From Phragmites australis (taxonomy: Eukaryota; Streptophyta; Magnoliopsida; Poales; Poaceae): DNA of 64,000 nucleotides. A program made the translations under genes and the position numbers. The notes under the pieces were generated by a model. The model did no database searches. It saw only the letters and a program-made list of their open reading frames with translations, and had not been told where the DNA came from. Where the stretch lies: assembly GCF_958298935.1 (NCBI RefSeq), contig NC_084935.1:10001-74000 (forward strand), given 5' to 3'. Every line of letters begins with the position of its first letter. Position 1 is the stretch's first letter. This document shows positions 24,686 to 37,236 of the stretch, piece by piece.

Positions 24686-27600
24686 AGAATATCATCTCGG
24701 TAGTCCCGGCATGTGTTTTGTGCCCAAGGATCGAAACACATACTATCCAACATGTACATCACAACATAGCTTAATAAAGAGCGAGTAATAAATATTTATA
24801 TTACAAGTATTAAGCATGCAACTGATTTCAACAATTTATAACAAAAGCGAGATAGGAGGAGACAAAACCCCTCAACTCCTAACCACAAAAGAACTACGCA
24901 ACGAAAAGTTAAACTTATAAACAACAAAGAGAACGGCGCTGCATGCCCTTAGGCACCGTCTCAAAAATGCCACTTTCAGAGTAGAATGCACTACTCTTGC
25001 CCGCCACCCTGATCAGCAGGCACGAAGTAGCCAAAAACAACCTCTTCTCCAGCAACAGGATTACCTGAAAGTGTAGGCATGAGTACGAAGGTACTCGCAA
25101 GACTTAAACTATATAGAGCAGATATACATAGCTCAACTCCAAGGATTATGCATTGATCATGATGAGATTGTAGGCCTGATCTTCCGATAGGTAGCGATAA
25201 GTCGGTAGGTAGAGAACATGATGTTGATGATCCAAAGGCTTCAACCCGAACAGATCGTCTCCCTTGCAATCACTACACCACAGTTCCGTTGGTTATCAAC
25301 TGTGTCGCGCGGTTGACCTCGCCAAGAAGGCTCAATCCCTGCAAGCGTACCAAGAACACAAGCAAGAACGTAGAAGATGCAATTTGAAATATTACGAATA
25401 GAATTCAAGCACTCAAAGTTGGGGTTCCACAAACACTTGCGGCGGCCTAGTCGGTCCGGAACAAGAGCGAAAATCTCACAATCTGTGTGTAGATCAATAT
25501 CTAAACAAAACCCAACCCTAATTGGGGCGGCGGCTACTGTATATAAGAGACTAGGGTCGGCCAAGGACCCCTGGACGCATCCCTAATGGACTCCAACATG
25601 TTACACGGCCCAACGGCCCAAAAGATGGTGGCGCAGCACCCTAACAGATTTTGGATGTCCATTTGTTTTGACGATTCCTGTTGACTCAGAAAGAATTTGG
25701 ACATGGGACCAGTCCCGTTGGAAAGCCTATCTCCTTAGCTTTCCAGCCATGTGTAGAACGTCGAAAGCGGAGTCCGTATGCGTCCTGGGCAACGATTTTA
25801 GTGCAGTCTGGTCCTGGACTCCGAAACGGACTCGAACTTGATTGGACCTCCACCTTGGCTTGGGCGCCCTTGCTGGTCTTCTCCCGTGTTCCTAAGTAAC
25901 AATACATCACAATTATTCAGTAGAATCCCATCCTTATCAAAATATAAAGGAACACTAAGGAACGAGCTCACCTCATAATTTAGTTGACGTTCACGAGCTC
26001 GTGTCAATGGACCTATTGTTGGAGGAATACTCGGTGTATGTGTATCCGAAAGAGTGATGTCCTCATCAGATCATTAGCAAGGATGAACCACAAGTTAGGT
26101 AAAACATATGCACTAAGCATCCTAGATATATGTTGAGCAACTGAAACATAACCAAAACATATGAAAACTACCCTGCAACGAACAACAGAACAAATGAAAC
26201 TGTAAACAACATGTATATCAATAAGTAACAAGTACCAACATCATCATCTCCCACATACCGAACCACAAACCATACTCGAAACTCTACGACCGATGCAGAT
26301 GGACAGAAGCATGCTCATGACCGAGAGCGCAGCAGTTTGAATAGTTTATACACCCTGCTGGGGGATACTCCTGGACCCACACGACACGAGGACAATTCGG
26401 CTTGTGCCACCGGCCGAAGTGCACATAAGGGGGTACTCGTAACAACCTTTCCCGACTAGCCTCAACCGTTTGAATCATACATCGCTCAGCGCGGTGATAC
26501 TAGAACTACTCCCGAAGCAAACGAGTACCGCTACAAGCCCACCCGCTCACACCGTCGATGTCCAAGCCCAAAAAGCCACAGCTGTAAAGGTATTCGGCTC
26601 GCCTTACCATTAGATCGACATGTGGTTAGTAAGTTAAGTGCTAAAGCCAACAACACTGACAATCAGTGCTTAACCGGCGCAAAGCGGTCTACGGTGTCCA
26701 GTTTCCTCTACCGACCTACCCATGGGAACTCCACATCCGGGAAGGATAAAACACCATCCTGGCACCGCCCACACCTCGTCTCACACTCACCACTCATACA
26801 ACCATCTCAACCTCAACAAGTGTATGTAATCATAAGAAGGCCCTATGCTCGTGAACAACAGGATGCACCATCGTTCGACTTCTACCGAATGACCTAAGCA
26901 TGGCTAACCATATAAGTCGAACTCATACCTAGACATTGACAACATCTCAAGGCTACAAGGAATGTAAATACACAAGTATTCAAGGTAGAAGAATGCAATC
27001 GGCATAGGTTCTACCTATTGGTACCCGACCCTGACTCACTAAACATGCATACATACATAAGCATAATTCATCAATCTTAGACTTATCCAATTTCACAAGA
27101 GGGATCCATATGCTTAGTTGCTTGACTGGATGCACTGGCTCAAATAGGTGGGGCGCCTCAGTATCGCCCACGACCTCCGGAATTGATGGATCGGTGATTT
27201 CTAAAAATGATCAACGCGTGCAATGTAATGAGTATGAATGAATTGTAAAAAGTATGCCACAAAGCTTAACAACATGCTAGAAGTATAAGATATGTGAATC
27301 AATGCAATACTAAACGATCTAAATGAAATCCGAAAATTAACAGTCATCCAGAGTATCTGGATTGGTTCGGAGTATCCAGGCTCGGCCCCTCCAGGTGACC
27401 CTCTGGAAGAGGTGCTCGGTTGCTGCTTTTTATTTAACTGGCCCAAAGTATTCGGGTGAATCTGGAATGTCCAGGTTCCAGAGTATCCGGGCCATCCTCC
27501 GGTGAAGGCTCTCGATTAGCACTATTCTAACTTAACCCGGAACCTCCGGGTTGGTCCGAACTATCCGGGATATACCGGACACTCCGAGCGAGGTTCTGAA

Positions 27601-28526
27601 CGAAGCTCTCGGCTACATGATCACATAACTATCTGGAGTCTCCGGGTTTGTCCGGATAATCCGAGTGATACAAACTTAGGTTCTTCATGATTTTTCCACT
27701 CGGGTGATTTGACTCATTTTACAAATCTCTGCTACACAAACATGCATATGCCTTATCCAAGAGATCCTAAACCAAACTCGCACCCTAAACCCTAACCAAA
27801 TTTGAGCACAATTCAACGGACAAATTCTGCTGAACCCAGAGTATCCGGGTGAGTTCGGAGTATCCGAATCAGCCAAGAAAAGTTGTTCTCGAGTGGATTT
27901 TTGGTTGATTCGAGTTGCAATCCTTTCCAAGCCTAAAGGAAACATGTTAAGGATAGTCTAAGGGTACTGGAACTTGCTCATCAACTACTAACACGACTCT
28001 ATAGCTCAATTTCGACCAAAACTCCATTTTTGCTCCAAAAAGCTCAAGAACGCCAAGAACTTCAAGAACTACTCGATTCTTCCACGAAAATAAAAATGGA
28101 TTGGATAGATGAGTAGCTCATGAGCTAGAGAATACAATGGTACAACATGCATATCTTGAATCCTCCACTTGAGCTCGGATTTTGGGAAGAAAGGGAGAGT
28201 GCTTGAGTGGGAGAGTGAGAGGGGAGAGGAGCTGCTGCTGCAGCTTGGTGGGGACGTGTGGAGTGAGGAGAGGAGAGAGAGAGGGCAGGTGGGGTGCTGC
28301 CCACTTGAGAGAGGGAGTGGGTGAGGTGTGGGGCCCACATGTTAGAGAAAATGGGTATTTCCAATGCAACTTCAATTATTTTCTTCTCCAATTTTCTTCT
28401 CTCATCCAAATAACTTTTAACGAAGTGCATTAGCGCTTCCCGAATTACCATCACGTAAAAATTAAGCATAATGCTTAAGAAGCATGATTTTGCTTAAATG
28501 CATGATTAAGAATTTGGGACGTGACA
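24686..28526 (-). mobile_element. Probable solo LTR of about 3.84 kb inserted in the Sirevirus LTR
   Basis: The right end (minus start) reads TGTCACGTCCCAAATTC, similar in style to the other long LTRs. TAACC flanks both sides (24681-24685 and 28527-28531), a possible 5-bp target-site duplication. The left end at 24686 reads AGAATATC rather than TG, so either the terminal base is mutated or the true edge lies a little further in. Inside are no gag/pol motifs; 27340-27880 holds many copies of short GAGTATCCGGG-type palindromes. Confidence 0.55.
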
Positions 28527-29149
28527 TAACCTCAACCCCGCGGACTAGCCGTTATCCTAACGGCTCACATATTCTGTGAACACCGGATGATCTGACGTTA
28601 ACAGAGGTACAAGCACAGGATCATCCGGTGTGTACATTCTCAAAAACTAGCCGTTGGAACTCCACTCAGAGTTCTTCTGAACACTGGATTTTCCTATGTA
28701 ATATTCATCTCATCACCGGATCATCTGGTGCCTTATAATCCATTTCATCTGAAAATACCAAGCTTCTGTTAAATAATCCAGTGAAGCCTCTGGTGTGCAC
28801 TTTCTTCATCACCAGACCTTCCGGTGTGTAGAACTTCTTCTTTTCTAGATTTTCCAGACCTTCTGTTAAATGCTCTGGTGAAGCCTCCGGTGTGCATCAC
28901 TTCATCGCCGGACTATCCGGTGAGTAGATCTTTGATCTTCTGCGCTTGGATTCTTCTTTGCAAGAATTAGTCCGGTGTACATCTCTTCTGATATAGTGGA
29001 AGAGCAGATAGGATCACACCTACACGTAAGTTCGTTCGTTAACCGAACCTTCCGGTGAGTGCAATTCTTCCAGCACCGGACCTTTTGGTGAGAATAATTT
29101 CTGTAGGACTTTTTCCAATTCAATCCAACTTTATCCCGGCTGCGGTGGC

Positions 29150-32100
29150 TGTCACACCCGATTTTAACAGACAAAATCAGATGCGGCTTATGTGTGCATA
29201 GGATTTTCAACACACATAAGGACGTCACAGGTGAAGGAACAAAAGCAATAATTTTATTAAATAAATGTTAAACTCTTACAACAATTGACATATATTGTCT
29301 TCCATGAAGATATCTGTAGCGGAACAGAAGCACTGGTGCTCAACAACACCGTAGGCAACCAACCGGGAGACACACTCCTAGAACGTCACAACCTCGTCTT
29401 GATAATCTTCAATATCTTCACTCACTGAGCAGCAGCACACATGTCGTATGGTATAGGGAAAATAGCAAGTGTGAGCACATAACGCGCTCAGCAAGTGTGG
29501 AAAGATAATGATATGTAGGCTTTCATCAAGAATAGACTAACACATGGTATATTTGCGTAAATGCCAGTAATGAAAACATATTTAGACTAAAAAAGCATTA
29601 AACAATTATTAAGTAAATGTAACCCATACAATCCAACACCTAGCATACAAGGCTCCCCACCTTGTATATCATAACCGTCTAGTATTCCCTGTACTATAAC
29701 CAAAACCACAACCAAACCCATAACTATAACCCACTAATCATGTGAGGATCCAAGTCTCTCATTACCGTGAGTGCGGCTGATATATCAGATTTTACACTGC
29801 AGAGATTGTCTAGCTTTCCCCACGAGTCATGATTTCCATGTTGCCGTGTTAGCTAGACACTTAACACACGCCAGTGGTGTGTCGCCCGAAAAGTTAATTT
29901 AAAGCCATTACAAAGTTTCATCCAGTATGTGCATGCCCGCTAGGTTTCACCGCCGTCAAAAGTGGTTTTCACCCCACCCAGAAGCTCCTTTTTGCGCCTT
30001 GTAGTTTCCAGAAAGTTTTCACCCTTCCCTTCCACTACCCATCCCATACCACTAACCAAATTGTTTTGGCCTTAGCCGTCCCTACATATCCACTCTTTTG
30101 TTTGGTACGCACAAAAGCTAGAATCCACTAATAAATAGGCTAGGACTGTCCCATACCAGGTCTCGTGGTTGGTACAATATTTCTTGGGTTATCGCTTCAC
30201 AAAATAGTCCTTACTTAGGTCACTTGAGCAAACACTAAGCCAACAACTTAACCATCATCAACAACAACACTACTTTGCTCAAAGTCTAAGGTTCCATGTT
30301 GCTAGACCATTAGCACATTAACGATCATTGTTGCATAAGTTCATTAATCAAGTATATGACACTTCTCAACATCCCAAAAGTATGGCTAAGTAATCTACCC
30401 ACCAAAGATACCTAACCATAAACAATCTAGGTTTCAAGGGATGATAAGGAAAAATTTAGAGAAAACCCTAACATAAGTGACTACCCATCATATTAATAGA
30501 CATTACATGCAATTTTGTAAAATAAAACAGTTTAAATCATGGGTTCAAGATGATCAAAGACACTTGCCTTTTACCCAATGCTGCTCAGTGTTGTCGAAAT
30601 CTTGTTCTTGAAGTCCCTCGAACTGCTCTGAAACCTTATCGACTATTCGCGAGAACTACCATCAAACAACACAAAGGAAAACACTAATAAAAATATACCA
30701 ACATCATTAAAACACTTTAAAAACACTGTGGCTAGATAGGTATGATTTTAGAAACATTTAGATGCAAGAATCGCCTAAATCGGAGTTAAGATGAAAAGAG
30801 AACAGCTTTCGGGAGATGGATTAGACTGAAAAGTAAATGTTGATTTACCGAAACTATCTTCCTATGGGAAAAAAAACTTCATTGCACAATCACTGTGTCA
30901 GACTTGACAACATCATTGCACCGGATTCAAGAAGTGTAGGGTAGCCCATACTTCGCTGACTAGGCTAAGGAGAATGATGTGGTGCTGACTTGGCATGCTT
31001 TGCAAGTACCGTTTTGGATTAAAGAAGGGATACGCTAAGTTCTAGTCTCGACCACCCATGATCAAATGGCTGGGGTTATGCTTCTAGGTCAAGGATACTA
31101 CCGGTGATTCTGTGTAGCGATGGTGGTTCGGGTTTCGTCGGAGATGGCGATCGGGCACATGGCCACTGACATCAATGTCGATCTTCGATGGCATTTTAGT
31201 GAAACAAGGGAAACATGGTGTAGAACGCGGAAAGACTAACTCAGCAGTATGGCTGGTTTTGGAAGGGTTCATCTGAGGTAACGGCAAAACAGCGATGACT
31301 GCTGCTAAGTTTGGTGGTGACCGCGAACAGATGTAGCAACGAAGATGCTCGTGTTCCTAGAGATTGGCTATGAAATTTGAGAAATATTTAAACAGAGATG
31401 TTCATATATCCCGGGAACACAATGCTACAACATGGGTTTTAATAGATCATCCACTGAGAGGAAGAATGATCAGTGGAGATGAGATGGGTGACAATTGCAA
31501 CATACTATGGTTGGCAATCATATTCCAGTCGTGTTGCTGCACAAATAGGGATGGGCTCCTAGGGTCACGTAAAAGACTCGATGGGACATGCCTTGACGCA
31601 TTTGGTGCATTGATACGGCTTTCGGATTGACGGGGAACACATATGCAAATCCGGTGCGCGGGCGGAACGTGGTCAGAAATCGGACAGCGGGCATTTCGAC
31701 CTTGATTCCAGTGGTTTGGCTGCTCTATTGGCCCACCAGATTGGTGAGGGCATGGGAAACATCATGGGACATGCACTGGTGAAAGGGCATGGCTAATGGT
31801 GCACTAGTTGTCTGGGAACATCGATCCAACCGGCTACAATGCGGCTGTCCGCGACGGCGATGATTGTGGCAGTGTATATCAGGCTTTGGCTGGGGCTAGA
31901 TCTTGGCTAGGGCTTAGTATAATGCTAAAACAGTAGTAAGGGAGGATAAGAATGGGTCCACACCTTGCTTTGATAGTCGAGGATGGATGATTCAAGGAGA
32001 ATACGACTAGGTAGCGCATCACGGGCAGGCGGCGGCGGCGGCTATGGCGAACGGCGGTGCGCGGACAGGTCGGGGGCAGCAGCGATGTCTAGGGCTTGGT

Positions 32101-33196
32101 GGCATGGAATAGGAGTAGGAGAGGGTATGAAACTCATATTTATAGGGCTAGGAGTGGTTGGTTGAGGTGGAGTCTAAGCCGAACACGAATTGGGTTTGAG
32201 TTCAAGTTGGTTATGATTTCTTTTTTCATAGCTCTTTATTGCGAGGATGATATCTCCATTGTCGGGACTCCAAATTGGACGTTTCTTGACTCTGAATTGT
32301 AGTGCTCAAAACGATCTACAAGTTTGGTATTCATTGGAACTTCTAAAAACGTCATCTTGATTTTCAAAATTGCACCGCAAGATAAACTATTTGAACTCAG
32401 ACTTATCTGCGCAACACTGATTTTAGGGATCATAACTCCTTGCTCCATTATCAAAGGAACTTCCAGAGTTTCAAATCGAATCCCTCGACGATACATACAA
32501 CTTTGGTATTGTCAAGATTTGCATTTGAGGCCGTTTTAAACTCTGAAACTTATGGGAAGATGAGGATGAGGCTATCCAGGAGTTCGCGAAAATTTGTAGA
32601 TTTTGTGGATCCTTTATTGCGCCATCAAGAAGACTTGGCTAAGGGTTTGGACTTGAGCAAGATTGAGCCCAAAGACACTTTAGTTATATCTAGGGTTTAG
32701 AAAAGAAACTTTTGCAGAGAAATTTGAATAGGTTTTGAATTTGAATTGAGCTTGGAGTGAATTTAATAGAAACACAAAATGGGGTTGAACAAGAATAGGA
32801 GTAGATAAGGAATTTGAATTTAGATTTGGGTAGAATTTGACAAAGTGGAGAGATTGGCTTTAAACAAGGATTTGGATAAGATTTGAATTGAACTGGAGAA
32901 GAATCAGGTATAATCAAGGATTGAATAGATGATAAATTCAAAGATTTTAAATTCCAACCATTAAGATCCTTAACTAATTCACTACAGAGTTTTGTAAAAA
33001 CCTTTTCAAAGAAAAAAGAACTCTAATGTATTTACCTAGCTCCTAGCAAAACTCAGCATGCAATGCACAAAAAATAATAACCTATATTGATTGATTGATT
33101 AAGAAAATAGGTATTAAACCTATACTACTAGTGAAGCTATTCGATAATCTTGGAAAATTTTAAAAAGTTGTAAATTCTAAAAATCAGGGTATTACA
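29150..33196 (-). mobile_element. Solo LTR, about 4.05 kb, inverted copy of the one at 341-4396
   Basis: On + it begins TGTCACACCCGATTTTAAC and ends AATCAGGGTATTACA, the reverse complement of the first copy. A perfect 5-bp target-site duplication, GTGGC (29145-29149 and 33197-33201), flanks it. No coding capacity; the TATA box is near 32144-32152 on minus. It sits in U3 of the split Sirevirus LTR. Confidence 0.9.
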
Positions 33197-33328
33197 GTGG
33201 CTTCTTGATGTATTGCATCCATGAGACCTACTAACATATATTCTTGACAAACATGTTAGTCCTAATGACTATATTGTTATTAATCACCAAAATCACAATC
33301 ATGGTCTAATAGGGCCATTTTCGCTACA

Positions 33329-33605
33329 ATCTCTCTCTTTTTGTGATTGATGACAACACAACCAAAGCAAGAGACAAATGATACCAATTAAGAGAATACA
33401 TGATTTCAAAAGTTCATAAGGCCATACCTCTTTGCTTGGATGCATGGTAAGAACAAATTATGATACTAATTGTAAGGCAATCATGTTCTTACCAATTTAT
33501 ATCTCCTGTTTTTGCTACAATCTCCCCTCTTTTTATATCTCCCTAGATCAACTCTCATATTTAGCAATATTGTTAGTGGCTGAAAAATATAATTGAACTA
33601 CGTAC
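33329..33605 (-). other. Short 3' internal remnant of the second Sirevirus
   Basis: Next to the LTR is the PPT complement ATCTCTCTCTTTTTGTGATTG followed by ATTGATGACAACACA, text usual before Sirevirus PPTs. It ends abruptly at about 33605 against the gypsy remnant. Confidence 0.55.
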
Positions 33606-34227
33606 CTGAGGATGTCGCCGGTTGGTGAGGTCAGGACCACTCCGACCCCTGCTCCCTTTAGCGTGAACGATCCGTCGAAGTGCATGGTCCAGTGCTCATC
33701 TGCCTCTGGTCGTTGTACCTACTTGGGCTCAGCGGACAACCACTCAGCTACAAAATTGACAAGCGCCTGGGACTTGATAGCCATTCAGGGGACGAACTGG
33801 ATATTGAACTCCCCAAGCACTACTGCCCACTTTGCTGTTCTTCCTGTCGTATCTCTATTATGGAGAATTTCCCTAGTCAAGAGCGAGGAAATTACTTTGA
33901 TTTTGTGGGCCTCAAAGTAGTGCCTAAGCTTGTGATAGGCCATTAGAATGGCGTACAACAGTTCCTGTGGGTACTAAGCTTTCGCGTCGTGTAAGACCTC
34001 GCTTACATAGTACACTAGTCGCTGGAGACCCTCTTGCTCTACGACCAGGACTGCATTCGCAACCTATGGTGTCGACGCAACATAGAACAAAAGCTCCTCA
34101 TCTGGTCGAGGTACGGTTAGTACGAGAGGGGAGGAGAGGTACCTTTGGAGCTCTTGGAAGGACGTTTTCGCTTGTCCACTGGAAGTGGTCGTTTTTCTTC
34201 AAGAGTTTGAAGGGTGGTAGTCCCTTT
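33606..34227 (-). pseudogene. Tat-type gypsy RNase H remnants
   Basis: On minus, 34227-33960 reads KGLPPFKLLKKNDHFQWTS and DEELLFYVAS...VYYVSEVL, the retroviral-type RNase H following RT. At 33760-33606 it reads HWTMHFDGSFTLKGAG and VVLTSPTGDI, the start of the second, archaeal-type RNase H found in the Tat lineage. Stops interrupt both. Integrase is missing: the element is cut at 33606. Confidence 0.8.
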
Positions 34228-35536
34228 TGAAATGACGTCTAGAGGGGGTGAATACGTGTAATCTGAATTTTTAACAAACTAAAATAGCAGATCAGTTAAT
34301 ATGCGGAAATTTTGCAGAATTTTTCGGAACTTCTGTAAACATGCAGAAGTTCTGCAGAAATCTGCTGAAGTTCTGGACTTCCTGAAAGAAAATGAATCTG
34401 CGCCTATGCAGGAACAAAGTGATACAATTTCACAAATTACCAACCACTAGGAGATGTCTTTCAACCTGTATATCCAAGTACCTGCAACTCAATCTTTACA
34501 AAGAGATAGATCGGGTTGAAACCCTAAAAATCAATTCAAATAAGAGTATGTAACTAAATATAAGAAATTGACAAGAGTGACACGAGGATTTGTTTACCGG
34601 AGTTCAGCCACTCTACAAAGAAGTGCCAACGTCTCCATTGAGGAGCTCACAAAGAGCCGAGTCTCTTTCAACTCTTTCCTTACCCAAGCGACCACAAAGA
34701 TCGAGCTAGGGCTTCTTACTCACTTTGTCGGGGTGACACAAACGTCCCGGGGCTCACCACAAGCTTGGGAGCTCACTGGGCGACGTCTAGCCGTCTAGGT
34801 GGACGAACCACCAAGAGCAACAAACAAGAAATCCACCCGCTTAACGAAGAATCAAGTGCTCAAATGATGGCTTTGAATCTCACAAGCTCTTCTCTTTAAT
34901 CTCACTTAATGCTAGCAAAAGATCTCACAAAGAATCACAAAGGGGATTGAGAAAGGAGCTTTTAAGGAGCTAGAGTCTTTTGTCTTAAAGCTGGTCGAAA
35001 TGAATGCTTGACTTTTGTTGGATTGAAAAGTTGTAGGGTATAAATACCTCATAGCCAAAAACTAGCCGTTACTCTCTGGAAAGTGCGGAACTTCCACAAA
35101 TATGCGGACCTTCTGCATAAATGCGGACCTTCCGCATAAATGTGGACCTTCCGTAGGGATGCGGAACTTCCACACAGTTTTGCGGAACTTCCACATTTCC
35201 TTGTTTTAAAAGTTTTGGGGCAATCTGAGGTGTTAAGCATGGGTTATATGTCTCTCATAGGTTTGTTTGGACTTCTGAGCATTGTTTCTACATAAGCAAG
35301 TAAATTTCATGTCCCCCTTTATAATACGGCATCCTAAACTCAATTTCAAAAGATAAACAATTTAAAAGCTATAGGATTCATGTGTCGCTTTCCTTTTTCC
35401 TTTTTTGGGGGGTACACCATTCGTCAAATTCTTGCTTGATGAAATTATACCTGTCCATACTTCATAAAGTTCATTAGTTCTTTAATTGTTTTGTCATTAT
35501 CACCAAAACCCACTTAGGAGCCTAGATGCACTTTCA
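34228..35536 (-). mobile_element. Sirevirus-type solo LTR, 1.31 kb, inside gypsy RT/RNase H
   Basis: On minus it starts TGAAAGTGCATCTAGG and ends near CACCCCCTCTAGACGTCATTTCA, both typical of grass Sirevirus LTRs. Flanks are CCTTT (34223-34227) and CCTTC (35537-35541), a 5-bp target-site duplication with one mismatch. Removing it joins the gypsy protein RLGE|KGLPPF. Inside, 34310-34380 and 35085-35200 hold runs of short palindromes such as TGCGGACCTTCCGCA. Confidence 0.85.
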
Positions 35537-35541
35537 CCTTC

Positions 35542-36420
35542 TCCCCTAACCTTGAAATGAACCTGCTTAAAGCAGCAATGCATCCTGTTAGTTTCTAGAC
35601 TTCTTTTAACCAGGTCGAGGATCGCATCTGGCCGATAGCCCTGATCTTATCAATATTTGCCTCTATTCCTCGGTAAGACATGAGGAATCTGAGCAAGTTC
35701 CCTTATGGGACTCTGAACGTACACTTCTCCGGGTTCAGCTTCATGCGGTACTTTCAGAGGACATCGAATGTTTCTTGATGGTCTATGATCAGATTGGCCT
35801 TGGTCCTCCTTTTGACGACCACATCATCTATGTATGCCTCGACATTTCTTTCAAGTTACGGTTGGAGAACAAGTTGAATGCACCGTTGGTAACTGGCGCC
35901 AGTGTTTTTTAACCCAAAAGGTGTTTTTACATAGAAAAAGACCCTGAAGGGTGTTTCAAAAGCCGTATTTTCCTCATCTTCCCTATACATACTAATATGA
36001 TTGTACCCCAACCGGGCATCTAGGAAACTTAACAGATCGCTACCGGCCATTGAGTCAACCAACAGGTCAATCCAAGAAAGAGGGAAAAGATCCTTTAGGC
36101 ACGCCTTGTTTAGGTCGATGAAGTCGACTCACATTCTCCACCTACCATTGTGCTTTTGGACCATGACAGGATTAGCTAGCCATTCAGGGTACCGCACCTC
36201 CTAGATAAAGCCTGCTTCCAGGAGCTTGTTGATCTCCTCACGAAATGCTTCCTTTTAATCAGCTGCGAACCAACACGCCTTCTTCTTTACTGGTCGCGCA
36301 TCTGGTCGTATAGACAACTTGTGCTCGATCACGTCCCTCGAGACTCCAGGCATATCAAACGAACTCCATGAAAAGATATCTGCATTCGCCTGGAGGAAAG
36401 TGATGAGCGCGAGTTCCTAT
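35542..36420 (-). pseudogene. Tat-type gypsy reverse transcriptase remnant
   Basis: In minus order: FDMPGVSRDVIEHKLSI, ARPVKKKACWF, EWLANPVMVQKHNGRWRM, DLLSFLDARLGYNHISM, FGLKNTGASYQRC, VEAYIDDVVVK (RT active site YIDD, about 35830), LNPEKCTFRV and KLTGCIAALSRFISRLGE. Stop codons interrupt it in several places. Confidence 0.85.
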
Positions 36421-37236
36421 TTAGGGTCCTGGCGGCCCCTATCTGGACCGTCCTGGTCGGGTCCCCTGGAAGTAAGCCACGAACTGGTTGCACAAGTCCT
36501 CCCAGGAGTGAACCGATCCATGGGGGAGGTTCATTAACCACAACCAGGCCGAACCGGTCAAGGCGGTCGGGAAGTAGTTGGCCATGACCTTCCCGTGACC
36601 TCCTGCGGTCTGCACCATGGTGGTGTAGATCTACTAGAACTCCTCAGGGTTGGTTGAGCCACCGTACTTTTTGGCTAGGACTGGCTAGAATTTGTCTAGC
36701 CAGCTCACGTCTCATAGCCAAGCGGATAGGGCGTTACACCCAGTCCCATAACGGGGAGCCACCCGTTGATGGGCGGCGACTCTCGATCGGGGGGAGAGAT
36801 GGCGATCTCGGGGTCTCGGAGATGGGGTGGAATCGTCTGACGCCTCCCTGCAAGGGGTAGGTGTATGGTAGGGCTGCCTACCTCTTTCTTGCTCCCGCCA
36901 AGCATGATCCTCCTGTTCCCTGGTGGCCCGGTGGCTTTGGATCACGCCACGAAGGTCGCGTTGGTGCAGAGAGTCACGCAGATCCGAAGGTTGGCTATCA
37001 CGATGTGGCAGTGGTCTCCGAGTACTCCCTGTTGCTGAGGGGGCACGTGACACATTCCACCATGGGCCCTGGCGTGACTCTTGGCGCTCGTGACCCTCAC
37101 CATTCTTTGCCACGGGAGTGGTGCATGCTAATGTGGTCTGGCGGCAGGCGGTCTCAACTAGGAGGATGAGATCGCGTAGCCATGGTGCCATAGGTGAACC
37201 CTTTGGTACGGGTACCGACGGGTGGTTGAGAAGCAC
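36421..37236 (-). pseudogene. Tat-type gypsy gag remnant joined directly to RT
   Basis: An open stretch (37236-36712) is Arg/Ser/Pro/His-rich as in the N-terminal part of grass Tat gag. Further on, minus reads KVMANYFPTALTG, AWLWLMNLPHGSVHSWEDLC and NQFVAYFQGTRPG, the gag core. The frame then jumps at about 36420 to the protease-RT linker, so the gag C-terminus and protease have been deleted. Confidence 0.75.

Larger units (their letters stand above)
24000..33328 (-). mobile_element. Second Sirevirus LTR, split by two solo-LTR insertions
   Basis: On minus the LTR starts TGTAGCGAAAATGG at 33328, with a purine-rich AAAAAGAGAGAGAT just outside (PPT, so this was a 3' LTR). It continues through 33202-33328, then 28532-29149, then about 24000-24680. 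Total without insertions is about 1.4 kb, normal for a Sirevirus. U3 repeats with ATCATCCGGTG lie in 28560-29060; the text CTAGTCCGCGGGGTTGAGG precedes the second insertion site; a TATA box (TATATATA) is near 24600. The left edge is uncertain, because it joins pol of the neighbouring element without a clear CA end. Confidence 0.65.
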
